From Gibbsiella quercinecans (GTDB lineage Bacteria; Pseudomonadota; Gammaproteobacteria; Enterobacterales; Enterobacteriaceae), in the NCBI RefSeq assembly GCF_002291425.1, contig NZ_CP014136.1, positions 1,736,001-1,800,000 on the forward strand: a stretch of DNA of 64,000 nt. Reading direction: 5' to 3'. Shown one piece after another: positions 48,385 to 59,030 of the stretch. Positions within the stretch are counted from its first letter, which is position 1. Each line of letters opens with the position of its first letter. The translations under genes were made by a program, and so were the position numbers. The notes beneath the pieces are model-generated. The model worked only from the letters and a program-made list of their open reading frames with translations. It was not told the origin of the DNA and did not search any database.

Positions 48385-51012
48385 TCACAGTTTTGAAGCA
48401 ACCCAAGCCTCTACGCTGCCCAGCGCCGCAGGCAACGCATTAACATCGCTCCCGCCTGCTTGCGCCATATCCGGGCGGCCACCGCCTTTGCCGCCAACCT
48501 GCTGTGCGACATTGCCAATCAGCTCGCCGGCTTTAACCCGGTCTGTCAGATCTTTGGTCACGCCGGCAATCAGGCTGACCTTATCATCCGCAACCGTAGC
48601 CAGCACGATAATCGCCGATCCCAACTGATTTTTCAGATCGTCAACCATCGTCCGCAGCATTTTCGGCTCAACGTTGTTTAACTCGCTCACCAGGAGCTTA
48701 ACGCCATTAACCAGCTTGGCCTTGCTCGACAACGATGCGCTTTCCTGCGCAGCAGCCTGATCTTTCAACTGCTGCAGCACTTTTTCCAGCAAGCGGGTAC
48801 GTTCCAGCACGCCGCGCACTTTATCAGCCAGCGTGTTGCTGTCGCCTTTCACCAACTGGGCAACGTTGTGGAGCAAATCACTTTGCTGATGCAGCGAAGC
48901 GATAGCGCCCTCGCCGGTCACCGCTTCAATACGGCGAATACCGGCTGCAGTACCGGATTCGCTCATGATGCGGAACAGACCGATATCGCCCGTACGCCCG
49001 GCGTGGGTGCCACCACACAGTTCGGTGGAGAAATCGCCCATGGTCAGCACACGGACACTCTCGTCATACTTCTCGCCAAACAGCGCCATGGCGCCTTTTT
49101 CTTTCGCCTTCTCCAGCGCCATGATTTCGGTCTGCACCGGGAGGTTACGGCGTACCTGCTGATTGACCAGATCTTCAACCGCACGGATCTGTTCCGGCTT
49201 CATCGCTTCAAAGTGCGAAAAGTCGAAACGCAGGTATTTGTCATTCACCAACGAGCCTTTCTGCGCGACGTGCTCGCCCAGGATCTGGCGCAGCGCGGCA
49301 TGCAACAAGTGCGTCGCCGAGTGGTTCAGGCGGATACGGTTACGGCGAGCGACATCAATCACCGCATCAACGGATTCGCCAACCTTCAACGCCCCTTGCG
49401 CCAGTTGGCCCTGATGGCCGATGGCTTGCCCGTATTTTTGGCTATCACTAACCACAAAATCACCGGCTACGGCTTTCAGCACGCCTTTATCGCCAACCTG
49501 CCCGCCAGACTCGCCATAAAATGGCGTTTTATCCAGCACCACGACGGCCTCTTCACCCGCGTGAATTTCATCCACCGGCTGGCCGTTACGGAATAAAGCG
49601 GTCACTTTTGCCGGCTGTTCGTTATGGTCGTAACCGCAGAACTGGCTGGCGCCATCCACACGGATCACGTTGTTGTAGTCAGCGCCAAAGCCGCTGGACT
49701 CACGCGCACGGGAGCGCTGCGCTTCCATCGCGGCTTCAAAGCCGGCTTCATCAACCTTCAGCCCACGTTCACGGCAAACATCTGCCGTCAGATCCAGCGG
49801 GAAGCCGTAAGTATCGTAGAGACGGAACGCGGTTTCGCCATCCAGGGTATCCCCCTGCAGCTTGCCCAGCTCGTCATCCAGCAGCGCCAGGCCGCGTTCC
49901 AGCGTGCGGGCAAACTGCTCTTCTTCCGTTTTCAACACCTGCTCAACCGTCGCCTGCTGGCGCTTAAGCTCGTCAGCGGCTGGCCCCATCACGGCGATCA
50001 GCGGCGCAACCAGCTTATAGAAGAAGGTCTCTTTCGCACCCAGCATATTGCCATGGCGGATCGCACGGCGAATGATGCGGCGCAGCACATAGCCACGGTT
50101 TTCATTCGATGGGATCACACCGTCGGAAACCAGGAAGGCGCAGGAGCGAATATGGTCGGCAATCACGCGCAGTGATTTATTGTCCAGGTCTGTCGCACCC
50201 GTCACTTCCGCAACCGCTTTGATCAGGGTGCGGAACAGATCGATTTCGTAGTTGGAGTTCACATGCTGCAGTACGGCGGAAATACGCTCCAGCCCCATGC
50301 CGGTATCAACGGAAGGCTTCGGCAGCGGTTGCATGGTGCCATCAGCCTGACGGTTGAACTGCATGAAAACGAGGTTCCAGATCTCAATATAGCGATCGCC
50401 GTCCTCTTCCGGGCTGCCCGGAGGGCCACCCCAGATATGATCGCCGTGATCGTAGAAAATCTCGGAGCATGGGCCGCATGGGCCGGTATCGCCCATTTGC
50501 CAGAAGTTATCGGAGGCATACGGCGCACCCTTGTTGTCGCCAATGCGAATGATACGTTCCACCGGCACGCCCACGTCATCACGCCAGATGCTGTACGCTT
50601 CATCATCGGTTTCATACACCGTGACCCACAGCTTTTCTTTCGGCAGATTAAACCAGCTCGGGCTGGTCAGCAGTTCCCATGCGAAGATAATCGCATCGTG
50701 CTTGAAATAATCGCCAAAGCTGAAGTTGCCCAGCATCTCGAAGAAGGTATGGTGGCGGGCGGTATAGCCAACGTTTTCCAAATCGTTATGCTTGCCGCCT
50801 GCGCGCACGCAGCGTTGCGACGTTGTCGCACGGGAATAGGCACGTTTGTCCAGCCCCAGGAAAACGTCTTTGAATTGGTTCATCCCGGCATTGGTAAACA
50901 GCAACGTCGGATCATTGTTAGGCACCAGGGAGCTGCTCGCTACAATCTGGTGACCTTTACTCTGGAAGAAATCGAGAAACGCTTGACGGATCTCAGCGGT
51001 GCTCTTGCTCAT
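48385..51012 (-). CDS. alaS: alanyl-tRNA synthetase
   Basis: 875 aa (E. coli 876) from ATG 51012 ([21 protein letters not shown]). Class II catalytic core (about 1-240), tRNA recognition (to about 460), editing domain with [12 protein letters not shown] (about 565-576) and [13 protein letters not shown] (about 665-677), coiled-coil and C-Ala domain. It charges tRNA-Ala and edits Ser/Gly. Located between recX and csrA as in E. coli. Confidence 0.98.
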   Translation of the reverse strand: MSKSTAEIRQAFLDFFQSKGHQIVASSSLVPNNDPTLLFTNAGMNQFKDVFLGLDKRAYSRATTSQRCVRAGGKHNDLENVGYTARHHTFFEMLGNFSFGDYFKHDAIIFAWELLTSPSWFNLPKEKLWVTVYETDDEAYSIWRDDVGVPVERIIRIGDNKGAPYASDNFWQMGDTGPCGPCSEIFYDHGDHIWGGPPGSPEEDGDRYIEIWNLVFMQFNRQADGTMQPLPKPSVDTGMGLERISAVLQHVNSNYEIDLFRTLIKAVAEVTGATDLDNKSLRVIADHIRSCAFLVSDGVIPSNENRGYVLRRIIRRAIRHGNMLGAKETFFYKLVAPLIAVMGPAADELKRQQATVEQVLKTEEEQFARTLERGLALLDDELGKLQGDTLDGETAFRLYDTYGFPLDLTADVCRERGLKVDEAGFEAAMEAQRSRARESSGFGADYNNVIRVDGASQFCGYDHNEQPAKVTALFRNGQPVDEIHAGEEAVVVLDKTPFYGESGGQVGDKGVLKAVAGDFVVSDSQKYGQAIGHQGQLAQGALKVGESVDAVIDVARRNRIRLNHSATHLLHAALRQILGEHVAQKGSLVNDKYLRFDFSHFEAMKPEQIRAVEDLVNQQVRRNLPVQTEIMALEKAKEKGAMALFGEKYDESVRVLTMGDFSTELCGGTHAGRTGDIGLFRIMSESGTAAGIRRIEAVTGEGAIASLHQQSDLLHNVAQLVKGDSNTLADKVRGVLERTRLLEKVLQQLKDQAAAQESASLSSKAKLVNGVKLLVSELNNVEPKMLRTMVDDLKNQLGSAIIVLATVADDKVSLIAGVTKDLTDRVKAGELIGNVAQQVGGKGGGRPDMAQAGGSDVNALPAALGSVEAWVASKL

Positions 51013-51143
51013 ATTTTTCCCGGAAAGGCAGAATAACGACACGTGAGCAAGAAACTCGACATCCTATGATGGCATCTGGCTCACGAACAAAAAGTGGGGA
51101 TAAGATAAATTTTCTTCAGAGGGAAGTAAAACCCCGTGTGCGT

Positions 51144-51644
51144 TCATTGCGCAAAATCGCAATAAATAGACTGGATTTCTTCACGGAAGAAGCCACGATA
51201 AAGCAGATAGCGCTGTACTTTGGCTTTATCTTTCCACTCGGTTGGCAACTGTTCACCAAATTTGCGCTGGGCAATCTGTTGCGCCAAGACACACCAGTCG
51301 ATCGTACACTCTGCCAGCGCGGTACGCACGATCTCTTTATCGACCCCTTTGCGCAACAGTTCAGCACTGATCCTCTGCGCGCCATACCCCTTACGGCTAC
51401 GGCTGCCAATATAGCTTTGGGCAAAGCGCTGGTCGTCCAGCCAGTTGTGCTGATAACAATAGGAGATAACCTGGTCGATGATTTCAGGAGAGACGGGTTC
51501 ATCGGGGCTCTGCTGCCCGTGTTTTGAACCCGATCGAGCTTGCGGTACAAACGGCTGCGCCGCAAGTTTGCGGCGCAGTTCAGCTTCACTATGATCGCGT
51601 TGAGACAGTAAGCGCATGGCGCGGCTTAGCAGTTCATTCATCAT
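51144..51644 (-). CDS. recX: RecA regulator RecX
   Basis: 166 aa (E. coli 166) from ATG 51644 with AGG eight bases upstream. The frame is open to 51680, but those codons lie in the recA-recX hairpin. Helical repeats with RDHSEAELRRKL, SRSRKGYGAQRIS and KVQRYLLYRGFFREEIQ are typical. It limits RecA filament growth. 55 bases after recA; it is expressed mainly by read-through. Confidence 0.92.
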   Translation of the reverse strand: MMNELLSRAMRLLSQRDHSEAELRRKLAAQPFVPQARSGSKHGQQSPDEPVSPEIIDQVISYCYQHNWLDDQRFAQSYIGSRSRKGYGAQRISAELLRKGVDKEIVRTALAECTIDWCVLAQQIAQRKFGEQLPTEWKDKAKVQRYLLYRGFFREEIQSIYCDFAQ

Positions 51645-51660
51645 TTTAGCCTGTATTTTC

Positions 51661-51686
51661 ACATGCATGCCTGGCGGCATGCATGT
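51661..51686 (-). terminator. recA-recX intergenic hairpin
   Basis: acatgcatgcc-tggc-ggcatgcatgt, an 11-bp perfect stem between recA and recX without a T-tract. In E. coli a leaky recA terminator at this position sets the low RecX level. Confidence 0.7.
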
Positions 51687-51699
51687 ACATCAGCAAAGA

Positions 51700-52764
51700 T
51701 TAAAACTCTTCACTGGTTTCAGCTTCGCTATCGTCAAACCCTTCGCTGGTAGCGGATGCCGGCTCATTGCTGTTATGCAGCAACAGATCGCGCAGCTTTT
51801 TATCCAGCTCGGCGGCAATAGCCGGGTTTTCTTTCAGGAAGTTGCAGGCATTTGCCTTGCCCTGCCCGATTTTTTCCCCATTGTAGCTATACCAGGCGCC
51901 GGCTTTTTCGATCATCTTGTGCTTAACGCCCAAATCGATCAGTTCACCGCGGCTGTTGATCCCTTCGCCATACAGGATCTGGAATTCAGCCTGCTTAAAT
52001 GGCGCAGCGATTTTGTTTTTGACCACTTTGACGCGGGTTTCACTACCGACAACTTCATCGCCGTCCTTGATCGCGCCGATACGGCGGATATCCAGGCGAA
52101 CAGAAGCGTAAAACTTCAGCGCGTTACCCCCGGTCGTCGTTTCCGGGTTACCGAACATCACGCCAATTTTCATACGGATCTGGTTAATAAAGATCAGCAG
52201 GGTATTGGCGTTTTTCAGGTTACCAGCCAGCTTACGCATGGCCTGGCTCATCATGCGCGCCGCCAACCCCATGTGCGAATCGCCGATTTCACCTTCAATT
52301 TCCGCTTTCGGCGTCAGCGCCGCAACGGAGTCGACGATGATGACGTCAACGGCGCCGGAGCGGGTTAACGCATCACAGATTTCCAACGCTTGCTCGCCGG
52401 TATCTGGCTGAGAACACAGCAGGTTATCGATATCCACACCCAGCTTCTTGGCGTAAATAGGATCCAGCGCGTGCTCGGCGTCGATAAACGCACAGGTTTT
52501 CCCTTCACGCTGCGCGGCGGCGATAACCTGCAGCGTCAGCGTGGTTTTGCCTGAAGATTCCGGCCCGTAAATTTCTACAATACGCCCCATCGGCAAGCCA
52601 CCGGCACCCAAAGCGATATCAAGTGAAAGTGAACCGGTGGAGATCGTTTCCACGTCCATGGAACGGTCTTCACCCAAGCGCATGATGGAGCCTTTGCCAA
52701 ATTGTTTTTCAATCTGGCCCAGGGCTGCTGCTAACGCTTTTTGCTTGTTCTCATCAATAGCCAT
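51700..52764 (-). CDS. recA: recombinase RecA
   Basis: 354 aa from ATG 52764 ([19 protein letters not shown]). Walker [11 protein letters not shown] (residues 67-76), Walker [11 protein letters not shown], loop L1/L2 regions and the acidic C-terminal tail ([11 protein letters not shown]). It drives homologous recombination and LexA cleavage in the SOS response. Confidence 0.99.
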   Translation of the reverse strand: MAIDENKQKALAAALGQIEKQFGKGSIMRLGEDRSMDVETISTGSLSLDIALGAGGLPMGRIVEIYGPESSGKTTLTLQVIAAAQREGKTCAFIDAEHALDPIYAKKLGVDIDNLLCSQPDTGEQALEICDALTRSGAVDVIIVDSVAALTPKAEIEGEIGDSHMGLAARMMSQAMRKLAGNLKNANTLLIFINQIRMKIGVMFGNPETTTGGNALKFYASVRLDIRRIGAIKDGDEVVGSETRVKVVKNKIAAPFKQAEFQILYGEGINSRGELIDLGVKHKMIEKAGAWYSYNGEKIGQGKANACNFLKENPAIAAELDKKLRDLLLHNSNEPASATSEGFDDSEAETSEEF

Positions 52765-52840
52765 TTTTGCTCCTTCGTTGCGCAATGCCGGTGGTCGCCC
52801 ACACTGCTACAGAATAATTGTTGTGCAGGTAATGCCGCTG

Positions 52841-52868
52841 ATTATACTGTATGAGCATACAGTATCAA
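52841..52868 (-). promoter_or_regulatory. recA promoter with LexA box
   Basis: On the - strand TTGATA (52868-52863), 16 bases, TATAAT (52846-52841). The LexA box TACTGTATGCTCATACAGTA (52864-52845) fills the spacer, as in E. coli recA. Confidence 0.95.
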
Positions 52869-52876
52869 GCCTAATT

Positions 52877-53365
52877 TTATAAAAATTCATCAAGCGCCGT
52901 TTGCAAAGAATAGGCGATAGCCTGTTCGCGCACCGCATTACGATCGCCATCAAAACGCACCTTGCGGGCCAGCACCTTGCCCGAACGCCCGGCAAAGCCG
53001 AACCAGACGGTGCCAACCGGTTTCTCCACGCTGCCGCCATCAGGCCCGGCGATACCGCTGACGGCAAGCGCCAGGTCGGCATTGGCCGCATGCAGCGCGC
53101 CCTGTGCCATCTCGCGCACCACCTCTTCACTCACGGCACCGTGTGCTTCCAGCGTTGCTGACGCCACGCCCAGTAAATCATGTTTCGCCGTGTTGCTGTA
53201 GGTCACAAACCCGCGGTCAAAATAGGCCGAGCTGCCGGCAATATCGGTGATCGCCTTGGCGATGCCGCCGCCGGTACAGGACTCCGCACAGGTGATCCAC
53301 TGGCCATGTGCTTTTAGCCTGGCTCCAATGACCACACTAAGTTCATGCAGCGTATTCCCACTCAT
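52877..53365 (-). CDS. pncC: nicotinamide-nucleotide amidohydrolase PncC (CinA-like)
   Basis: 162 aa, a single CinA C-terminal domain: AESCTGGGIAKAITDIAGSS (catalytic Ser about residue 30), RGFVTYSNTAKHDLLGV and AVSGIAGPDGGS. It deamidates NMN to NaMN in NAD recycling. Upstream of recA as ygaD is in E. coli. Confidence 0.95.
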   Translation of the reverse strand: MSGNTLHELSVVIGARLKAHGQWITCAESCTGGGIAKAITDIAGSSAYFDRGFVTYSNTAKHDLLGVASATLEAHGAVSEEVVREMAQGALHAANADLALAVSGIAGPDGGSVEKPVGTVWFGFAGRSGKVLARKVRFDGDRNAVREQAIAYSLQTALDEFL

Positions 53366-53599
53366 GATCCCTCCTTAGAGAAACGAATATATGTGCCCGA
53401 TAGTAGCATTTATCAAGGCCTACCAGCGATTGCACTACGCAGGAGATGCGTACCGTTGCGCAGAGTAATGCGGTTTGATGCCGCGGAACAAGCTGCTAGT
53501 ATCAAACGTATCCCGTTTTTCCGGGCCGATTCTCTTATAGAGGCACATGATGGTAGGGGCCGCCCAAACACCGGCCAGGAAAACAATTAGGATGATAGA

Positions 53600-55009
53600 G
53601 TGAAAAAAACGCTGGGCATTTTCCTTCCGCTATACACCACTACCCTCTTTCTGCTACTGGGGTCTGGTCTGCTAACCACCTATATCTCACTACGTTTGAA
53701 CGCGATTCATGTCAGCGGCGGCCTGATCGGGGCTATCATTGCCGCCAACTATATCGGGTTAGTGATCGGTGGCAAAGTGGGCCACTTCCTGATCGCCCGT
53801 GTCGGCCATATCCGGGCCTATGTCGCCTGTGCCGGTATCATTACGGCAGCGGTGATCGGCCATGGGCTGACTGAATATCTTCCCGTTTGGGTCATGCTGC
53901 GCCTAATTATCGGCTTGTGTATGATGTGCCAGTTCATGGTGCTGGAAAGCTGGCTTAACGATCAGGCCGAATCCAGCCAGCGCGGCATGGTCTTTGGCGT
54001 CTATATGGCGGCGACTTATCTGGGAATGACGTTAGGCCAGGTGGTTTTGATGGTCCAAAGCGGCCTTGGCATGAGTACGCTATTGGTGATCGCACTGTGC
54101 TTTGCCCTGTGCCTGGTGCCAATCGCACTGACAACCCGCACCAACGCGCGCCATATGTCGCCGGCTCCGATGGAGCTGCGCTACTTTACCCAGGCGATCC
54201 CGAAAGTGCTGGCCACCACGCTGGTTATTGGCATGCTGATTGGCGCATTCTATGGCCTGGCGCCGGTATACACCAGCCAACAGGCGTTGAGCACGCAACA
54301 AACCGGGTTGTTCATGGCGATTGCGGTTTTCGCCGGGCTGGTAGTGCAATTTCCGCTCAGTTGGCTTTCCGATCGCTATAACCGCCAACTATTGATGCGT
54401 GTGAACGCTATCCTGCTGGTGCTTGCCGCCCTGCCCCTTGCCGTACTGCCCCAGATTCATTTCCCGGTACTGTTAACGTTGGGGTTTGTCGTCAGTATGC
54501 TGCAATTCACCCTCTATCCGCTGGCCGTCGCGCTGGCCAACGATATGATCGAGCCCGAGCGCCGCGTCTCGCTAGCCGCTTGTCTGCTGATGGCATTTGG
54601 CGTGGGCGCCAGCATCGGCCCGTTAATCGTTGGCCTGCTGATTCAACCGCTGGGCGGCAACATTCTTTATGCCTTCTTTGCGCTTTGCGGCGTAATGATT
54701 GTGGCCTTCAACCGTTCCGTGAAAAAAGACGAGGAGCAGTTTGTCCAGGATGCGCCATTGCCCCATGTTCCCATGCCGGATAGCCTGGTCAGTTCCCCGC
54801 TGTCGCCTGCTCTGAACCCGGCGTTTGACGAACAGATGATTCAGGACACCATGCCACCGCCGGAAACCGCGCCCGAGCCGCCAGCAGAGGGAAACGCCAG
54901 CCCGCAGAGCCAGGCCGACGAAGCAACGGCAGAAGATGAGAACGCGCCCCCGCAAGGGGCGGATCCTGATGAAGATACCGGGCTGAAAAAGGCCTACACC
55001 ATGCTGTAG
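53600..55009 (+). CDS. MFS transporter, YcaD-like, with long acidic C-terminal tail
   Basis: 469 aa from GTG 53600. Twelve membrane helices (to about residue 375), MFS loop motifs GGKVGHFLIARVGHIR and WLSDRYNRQ. The core resembles E. coli YcaD (382 aa). The last about 90 residues are a Pro/Glu/Asp-rich cytoplasmic tail (PPPETAPEPPAEG, ATAEDENAPP, DPDEDTGLKK). Substrate unknown. It is the first accessory gene after the recA block. Confidence 0.82.
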   Translation: MKKTLGIFLPLYTTTLFLLLGSGLLTTYISLRLNAIHVSGGLIGAIIAANYIGLVIGGKVGHFLIARVGHIRAYVACAGIITAAVIGHGLTEYLPVWVMLRLIIGLCMMCQFMVLESWLNDQAESSQRGMVFGVYMAATYLGMTLGQVVLMVQSGLGMSTLLVIALCFALCLVPIALTTRTNARHMSPAPMELRYFTQAIPKVLATTLVIGMLIGAFYGLAPVYTSQQALSTQQTGLFMAIAVFAGLVVQFPLSWLSDRYNRQLLMRVNAILLVLAALPLAVLPQIHFPVLLTLGFVVSMLQFTLYPLAVALANDMIEPERRVSLAACLLMAFGVGASIGPLIVGLLIQPLGGNILYAFFALCGVMIVAFNRSVKKDEEQFVQDAPLPHVPMPDSLVSSPLSPALNPAFDEQMIQDTMPPPETAPEPPAEGNASPQSQADEATAEDENAPPQGADPDEDTGLKKAYTML

Positions 55010-55149
55010 GCGCTTTGTGCATTAAGGCCGCTAGGTCTGCGCTGGTGAAATTACACGGAACGAAGGGGGAATTGTTTCCCCCTGACTAGCCCCTTATTAT
55101 CAAGTACCCGCAGCAGCGGCTCGCCAGAAATGCCAAGCGCAACAACAAG

Positions 55150-55986
55150 TTATTTCACCGGATTCAACTCTGAACGTGGAATAGCGACTTCTGGCACCCC
55201 GTACTTGGCTAAAATGTTCTTGTAGGTACCATCGGCGATTAACGAGTTAATGGCTTCTACCCAATATTTCGCATTACCGGACTGTTTGCTTACTGGAATA
55301 CCGGCATACGTCGTGTCGATGATGGGACCAACGCGTTTTAAATCGGACTGGCTCTTCAATAACCAACCATTTTCACCGGAATAACCAAGAGTCGCATCGG
55401 CGCGGCCGGAGCGAAGCGCCAACCAGGTGGCCCCACGGTCGGGGAACTGGCTGACGGTAATCGTTTTTTTACCTTCGGCAATACACTTTTCTGACTGTGC
55501 TTCAAACGTTTTGGTTGAAGGATGGCTCGCCAATAGCGCGATCGTTCGGCCACAGAAATCGTCCAACGAGGCATTCTCAGGAATATCCGTTTTTTTTAAG
55601 ACAATAATCTGGTAACCGGCATTGACGGTTGAAGCAACATCCACCACGGCCTGGCGTTCGGTGGTGGCATCCAGTCCGGCGGCAACGGTGAATTTGCCTG
55701 ACTGAATGGCCGGGATGACTGCGGCAAAATCACCACTGGTCACCTCAACTTTAGCGCCTAATCTCGCAGCAGCGGCGGCGGCGATATCATAAAAATAGCC
55801 GGTCGGTTGGCCTTGATCGTTTTTGAAAGACAACGGCTCCCAGTCATACTGAATCGCCATGACCACCGTTTTTCCAACATACGGGGAATGCGGGATAATA
55901 TTGCTTTCGTCTGTTGCCCAGGCGTTTGAGCAACTGGCAACGGCTAACAGTTGGCCGAGGGTTAAGGCTAATGCATGGATTCTCAT
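55150..55986 (-). CDS. ABC importer substrate-binding protein, amino-acid family 3
   Basis: 278 aa from ATG 55986 (MRIHALALTLGQLLAVASC). A signal peptide with AWA cleavage near residue 26, although VASC before it could be read as a lipobox. SBP_bac_3 features: AIQYDWEPLSFKNDQGQPTGYFYDI, AAVIPAIQSGKFTVAAG, TTERQAVVDVAST and the end YKNILAKYGVPE. It binds a polar amino acid or derivative in the periplasm. Its permease and ATPase are encoded upstream, separated by the oxidoreductase gene and a 201-base gap. Confidence 0.85.
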   Translation of the reverse strand: MRIHALALTLGQLLAVASCSNAWATDESNIIPHSPYVGKTVVMAIQYDWEPLSFKNDQGQPTGYFYDIAAAAAARLGAKVEVTSGDFAAVIPAIQSGKFTVAAGLDATTERQAVVDVASTVNAGYQIIVLKKTDIPENASLDDFCGRTIALLASHPSTKTFEAQSEKCIAEGKKTITVSQFPDRGATWLALRSGRADATLGYSGENGWLLKSQSDLKRVGPIIDTTYAGIPVSKQSGNAKYWVEAINSLIADGTYKNILAKYGVPEVAIPRSELNPVK

Positions 55987-56040
55987 TTCTTTTGATTTCC
56001 CTGGTGTGAGTATATGAGTCAAGGCTACCGAAGCGGCGAT

Positions 56041-56182
56041 ATCCCCTTTATCTTTCAAGTTGCAGCGGTGACCCGGCTAATCTCTGTGTTGCGCCCCAAC
56101 GGGCCGCTACCAACAGTGTTCAAATCTGTTAGCGGCCATGGGCTTGCCGCCTCGCGGTGACTCAAAATCAATCGGGTATAAG
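56041..56182. repeat. degenerate intergenic repeat (about 140 bp)
   Basis: The left end tttatctttcaagttgca and the right end gactcaaaatcaatcgggta resemble the ends of an intergenic repeat I remember from Serratia and relatives (TACTTCAAGTTGCA ... ACTCGAATTATTTTGGGTATA). The body is diverged. Family membership is from memory and tentative. Confidence 0.35.
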
Positions 56183-56187
56183 CCGGG

Positions 56188-58218
56188 TTACACAACAAGA
56201 ATATTCAGGTCTGAACGGGCCACCACAGGCGTACGGCCCAGCGCACGTGCCGCCAGATAACCTTCACGCGTGGCCTCTGTGATCCCCCGAGGGCTGCGCG
56301 CATCGCCGATAATTTGCGTTGTTACCCCGGCATCCAGCAATGCTTCGTACAGGGCGTTGTTACCGGTTGGGATCAGGGAGGTAACCAATACATCGGCAGC
56401 AGGCAACATGGTCAACTGATAAGACAGTGAATTGCGCAGCCGCAATTGCCCGTTGTCGGCCTGTAGCTGGTGTTCGGCTAGAAAGGCCACCCCACTGCGC
56501 GCCAGACGAGATACGGCGGGTAGCCGCACAGTATTGTTCAATCCTTCGCCGGCATAGGTCAGCGAGGTGATAAAAGTCACTTTATTCCCATGAGCAATCA
56601 GATATTCAGCGGCGCTAAGTGCGGCACGGCCCCCCCATTCATCATAAATCAGAACGTTTTGCGTGGCCGGCAGCCTCTGAGTTAATGCCTCATTAACCGT
56701 AAGAATCTGCCCGTCGAATACGCCCTGCCAATCCGGGCGGAAAGATTCCAGACCGCCGGTCGCCACCAGCACGGCATCATACTGCTGGCTAATGAGCGTC
56801 TTGACATCGATATCGGTGCCAAGACGCAAGATAACGCCGGAAGTTTTCAACTCTCGTTCAAACCAACCAATAATTTTTCGCAGATCCTGGCGATGCGGAA
56901 CGTTTTCTATCAGCGTTAATTGCCCGCCAAGGGCATGGCGCCGATCGTAAAGTGTGACCTTATGGCCAAACAATGCCGCCGAGCGCGCTGCCTCTAATCC
57001 CGCAGGCCCCGCGCCGATCACCGCCACCGACAACGCCCGCTCAATGGGCGCGGCTGCATTATCGCGCTCATCGGCTTCACGCCCTGCCACGGGATTGAAT
57101 GCACAGTGAATGGGTTTACCGTCCGCCACCCGTTGCCAGCAGCCAGACTGGATGCCCACGCAGGGGCGGATCTCTTTATCCTGACCGCGCCTGGCCTTGT
57201 TTGGCAGGTCCGGGTCAGCCACCAGCTCGCGCGCCATCGTGACAACGTCGCAATATCCTTCACTAATCAGACGATTAGCTAATTCTGGCGTCAGCACTCT
57301 GCCAGCCAGAAAAATCGGAATTCGCGTTTGCCCCTGCTTAAGCTTGCGCGCAGCATTGCGCCACAGCGCTGGAGGGAAGCTGGCATCAGGCAGATTGGTG
57401 GCCACCCCCCATCCACTGGAAAAGTTCCCGCCGCTTACCGAAACATAATCCAGCAGACCGGTATCAATAATCGTCAGAATCTGATCGGTTAATTCGCTTT
57501 GGGCATCCTCTTGTGGCGCCAACTCGAGATTGACTCTCGCCCCAACAATTAAACGTTTACCAATCCGCTTTCGGATTTCGCGTAAAATTTCGATAGCCAG
57601 GCGGTTACGGCCTGCCGCATCGCCGCCCCATTGGTCCTCACGCTGGTTTAAATCCGGTGAAAGGAACTGCTGCACCAGGTTACCGTGGGCAAAATGTATT
57701 TCGATGCCGTCAACCGCCGTATTAGCAATCTGTTCGGCAGCCGTGGCAAAATCATTAATCACCTGAAGTATTTCTTCATGCGATAACGAACGAGGCACCC
57801 TGACTTGCGCACCATATTCACGCTGCGGCACCGCGGAAGAAGAATACAGGACCTCATTGAAAGCATTGGGGCCGAGGTGTGCCTGGCGGCCTGGATGGTT
57901 GATTTGCACAAAAGATAGCGCGCCATGGGCGTGAATGCGGTTGGCCAGTTGATCGTATTTACCACTGCTGGCCTCTTTACCGACAAAGAAGTCGCCCACC
58001 TGTGCGTTTACCGCATTGGCCTGAGTAATAACAACCGCCGCGCCGCCTTGTGCCCGACGTTCCTCATAAGAGAGTAAATCTTCGTTATGCGTACCTGGCC
58101 CCAAGCTAGTGCCGTGCCCTGAATTGACGATACGGTTTCTTAAGGTGACGCCACCAAGGGTAATCGGTGAAAATAGCGCGCTATATGCCGTGGAAAGTGA
58201 ATCAGTTTTATCTGTCAT
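56188..58218 (-). CDS. FadH/OYE-type NADH:flavin oxidoreductase
   Basis: 676 aa. An Old-Yellow-Enzyme TIM barrel (about 12-345; FVQINHPGRQ, GIEIHFAHGNLVQQFLSP with the catalytic residues), then an iron-sulphur region and an FAD/NAD-binding domain with VIGAGPAGLEAARSAA (about 400). The family includes 2,4-dienoyl-CoA reductase, trimethylamine dehydrogenase and N-methyl-amino-acid demethylases. The cluster motif is C353-x2-I356-x3-C360-x11-C372, lacking the second of four Cys. Context with an amino-acid importer suggests a demethylase or deaminating dehydrogenase, not fatty-acid metabolism. It starts 17 bases after the ATPase gene. Confidence 0.85.
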   Translation of the reverse strand: MTDKTDSLSTAYSALFSPITLGGVTLRNRIVNSGHGTSLGPGTHNEDLLSYEERRAQGGAAVVITQANAVNAQVGDFFVGKEASSGKYDQLANRIHAHGALSFVQINHPGRQAHLGPNAFNEVLYSSSAVPQREYGAQVRVPRSLSHEEILQVINDFATAAEQIANTAVDGIEIHFAHGNLVQQFLSPDLNQREDQWGGDAAGRNRLAIEILREIRKRIGKRLIVGARVNLELAPQEDAQSELTDQILTIIDTGLLDYVSVSGGNFSSGWGVATNLPDASFPPALWRNAARKLKQGQTRIPIFLAGRVLTPELANRLISEGYCDVVTMARELVADPDLPNKARRGQDKEIRPCVGIQSGCWQRVADGKPIHCAFNPVAGREADERDNAAAPIERALSVAVIGAGPAGLEAARSAALFGHKVTLYDRRHALGGQLTLIENVPHRQDLRKIIGWFERELKTSGVILRLGTDIDVKTLISQQYDAVLVATGGLESFRPDWQGVFDGQILTVNEALTQRLPATQNVLIYDEWGGRAALSAAEYLIAHGNKVTFITSLTYAGEGLNNTVRLPAVSRLARSGVAFLAEHQLQADNGQLRLRNSLSYQLTMLPAADVLVTSLIPTGNNALYEALLDAGVTTQIIGDARSPRGITEATREGYLAARALGRTPVVARSDLNILVV

Positions 58219-58235
58219 CGCGGCCTCGGGATGCG

Positions 58236-59030
58236 TTAATCGGGTACAATTTGCTGGAGAAATTCTCGAGTACGTGCCTTGCTTGAATGGTCAAGTACCT
58301 GTTGCGGTGTGCCATATTCGACGATTTTGCCCTTATCAAGAAAAGCGACGTGATCGGCCACTCGGCGGGCAAAGCCCATTTCATGAGTGGCAATGACCAT
58401 GGTGATACCTGAGGAAGCCAGCCCGGCGATAACCGATAAAACCTCCCCTACCAGTTCGGGATCGAGTGCGCTCGTTGGCTCATCAAACAAAATAAGCTGC
58501 GGCTTTCGCGCCAGTGCACGAGCAATCGCCACTCGCTGTTGCTGGCCGCCGGAGAGTTCACCTGGGTAGGCCGCAGCCTTATGCGCTAAACCGACCTGCT
58601 CCAACAACTTTTTAGCGTGCTTGATATGATCCTGCCCTTTACTCTGCAGTGAAGGCGCTAAAGTAATGTTCTCCAGCACAGTCAGATGAGGGAACAAATT
58701 AAATTGCTGAAACACAAAACCGATCTTGTCACGCTCACGGCGGGCGACCGCTTCGCTGGCGGCATAGAGCCGACCGTTATCAACTTCGATGCCCAGCGGC
58801 GAACCATCGAACAGGATCACCCCGCGATCAATATTATCCAGCGTGGCAATGGTGCGCAGCAGCGTGCTCTTCCCCGAGCCAGAAGGGCCGATCAAGCACA
58901 CGACCTCCCCTTTATCGATATCCAGGTCAATACCTTTGAGCACGGCATTTTCACCAAAGCTTTTATGTATGTTACGCAGGCGCAGAAAAGTAGGCGTTTG
59001 CTCGACGGCAAGTTGCGAATTATTGGGCAT
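58236..59030 (-). CDS. ABC importer ATPase, polar amino-acid type
   Basis: 264 aa from ATG 59030, chosen for the AGGAGG site; the gene overlaps the permease end by 11 bases. Walker [10 protein letters not shown]-loop FQQFNLFPH, signature [15 protein letters not shown], Walker [15 protein letters not shown] and H-loop THEMGF. A GlnQ/HisP-type subunit. Residues about 75-90 hold an insertion ([15 protein letters not shown]) compared with GlnQ. Confidence 0.93.
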   Translation of the reverse strand: MPNNSQLAVEQTPTFLRLRNIHKSFGENAVLKGIDLDIDKGEVVCLIGPSGSGKSTLLRTIATLDNIDRGVILFDGSPLGIEVDNGRLYAASEAVARRERDKIGFVFQQFNLFPHLTVLENITLAPSLQSKGQDHIKHAKKLLEQVGLAHKAAAYPGELSGGQQQRVAIARALARKPQLILFDEPTSALDPELVGEVLSVIAGLASSGITMVIATHEMGFARRVADHVAFLDKGKIVEYGTPQQVLDHSSKARTREFLQQIVPD

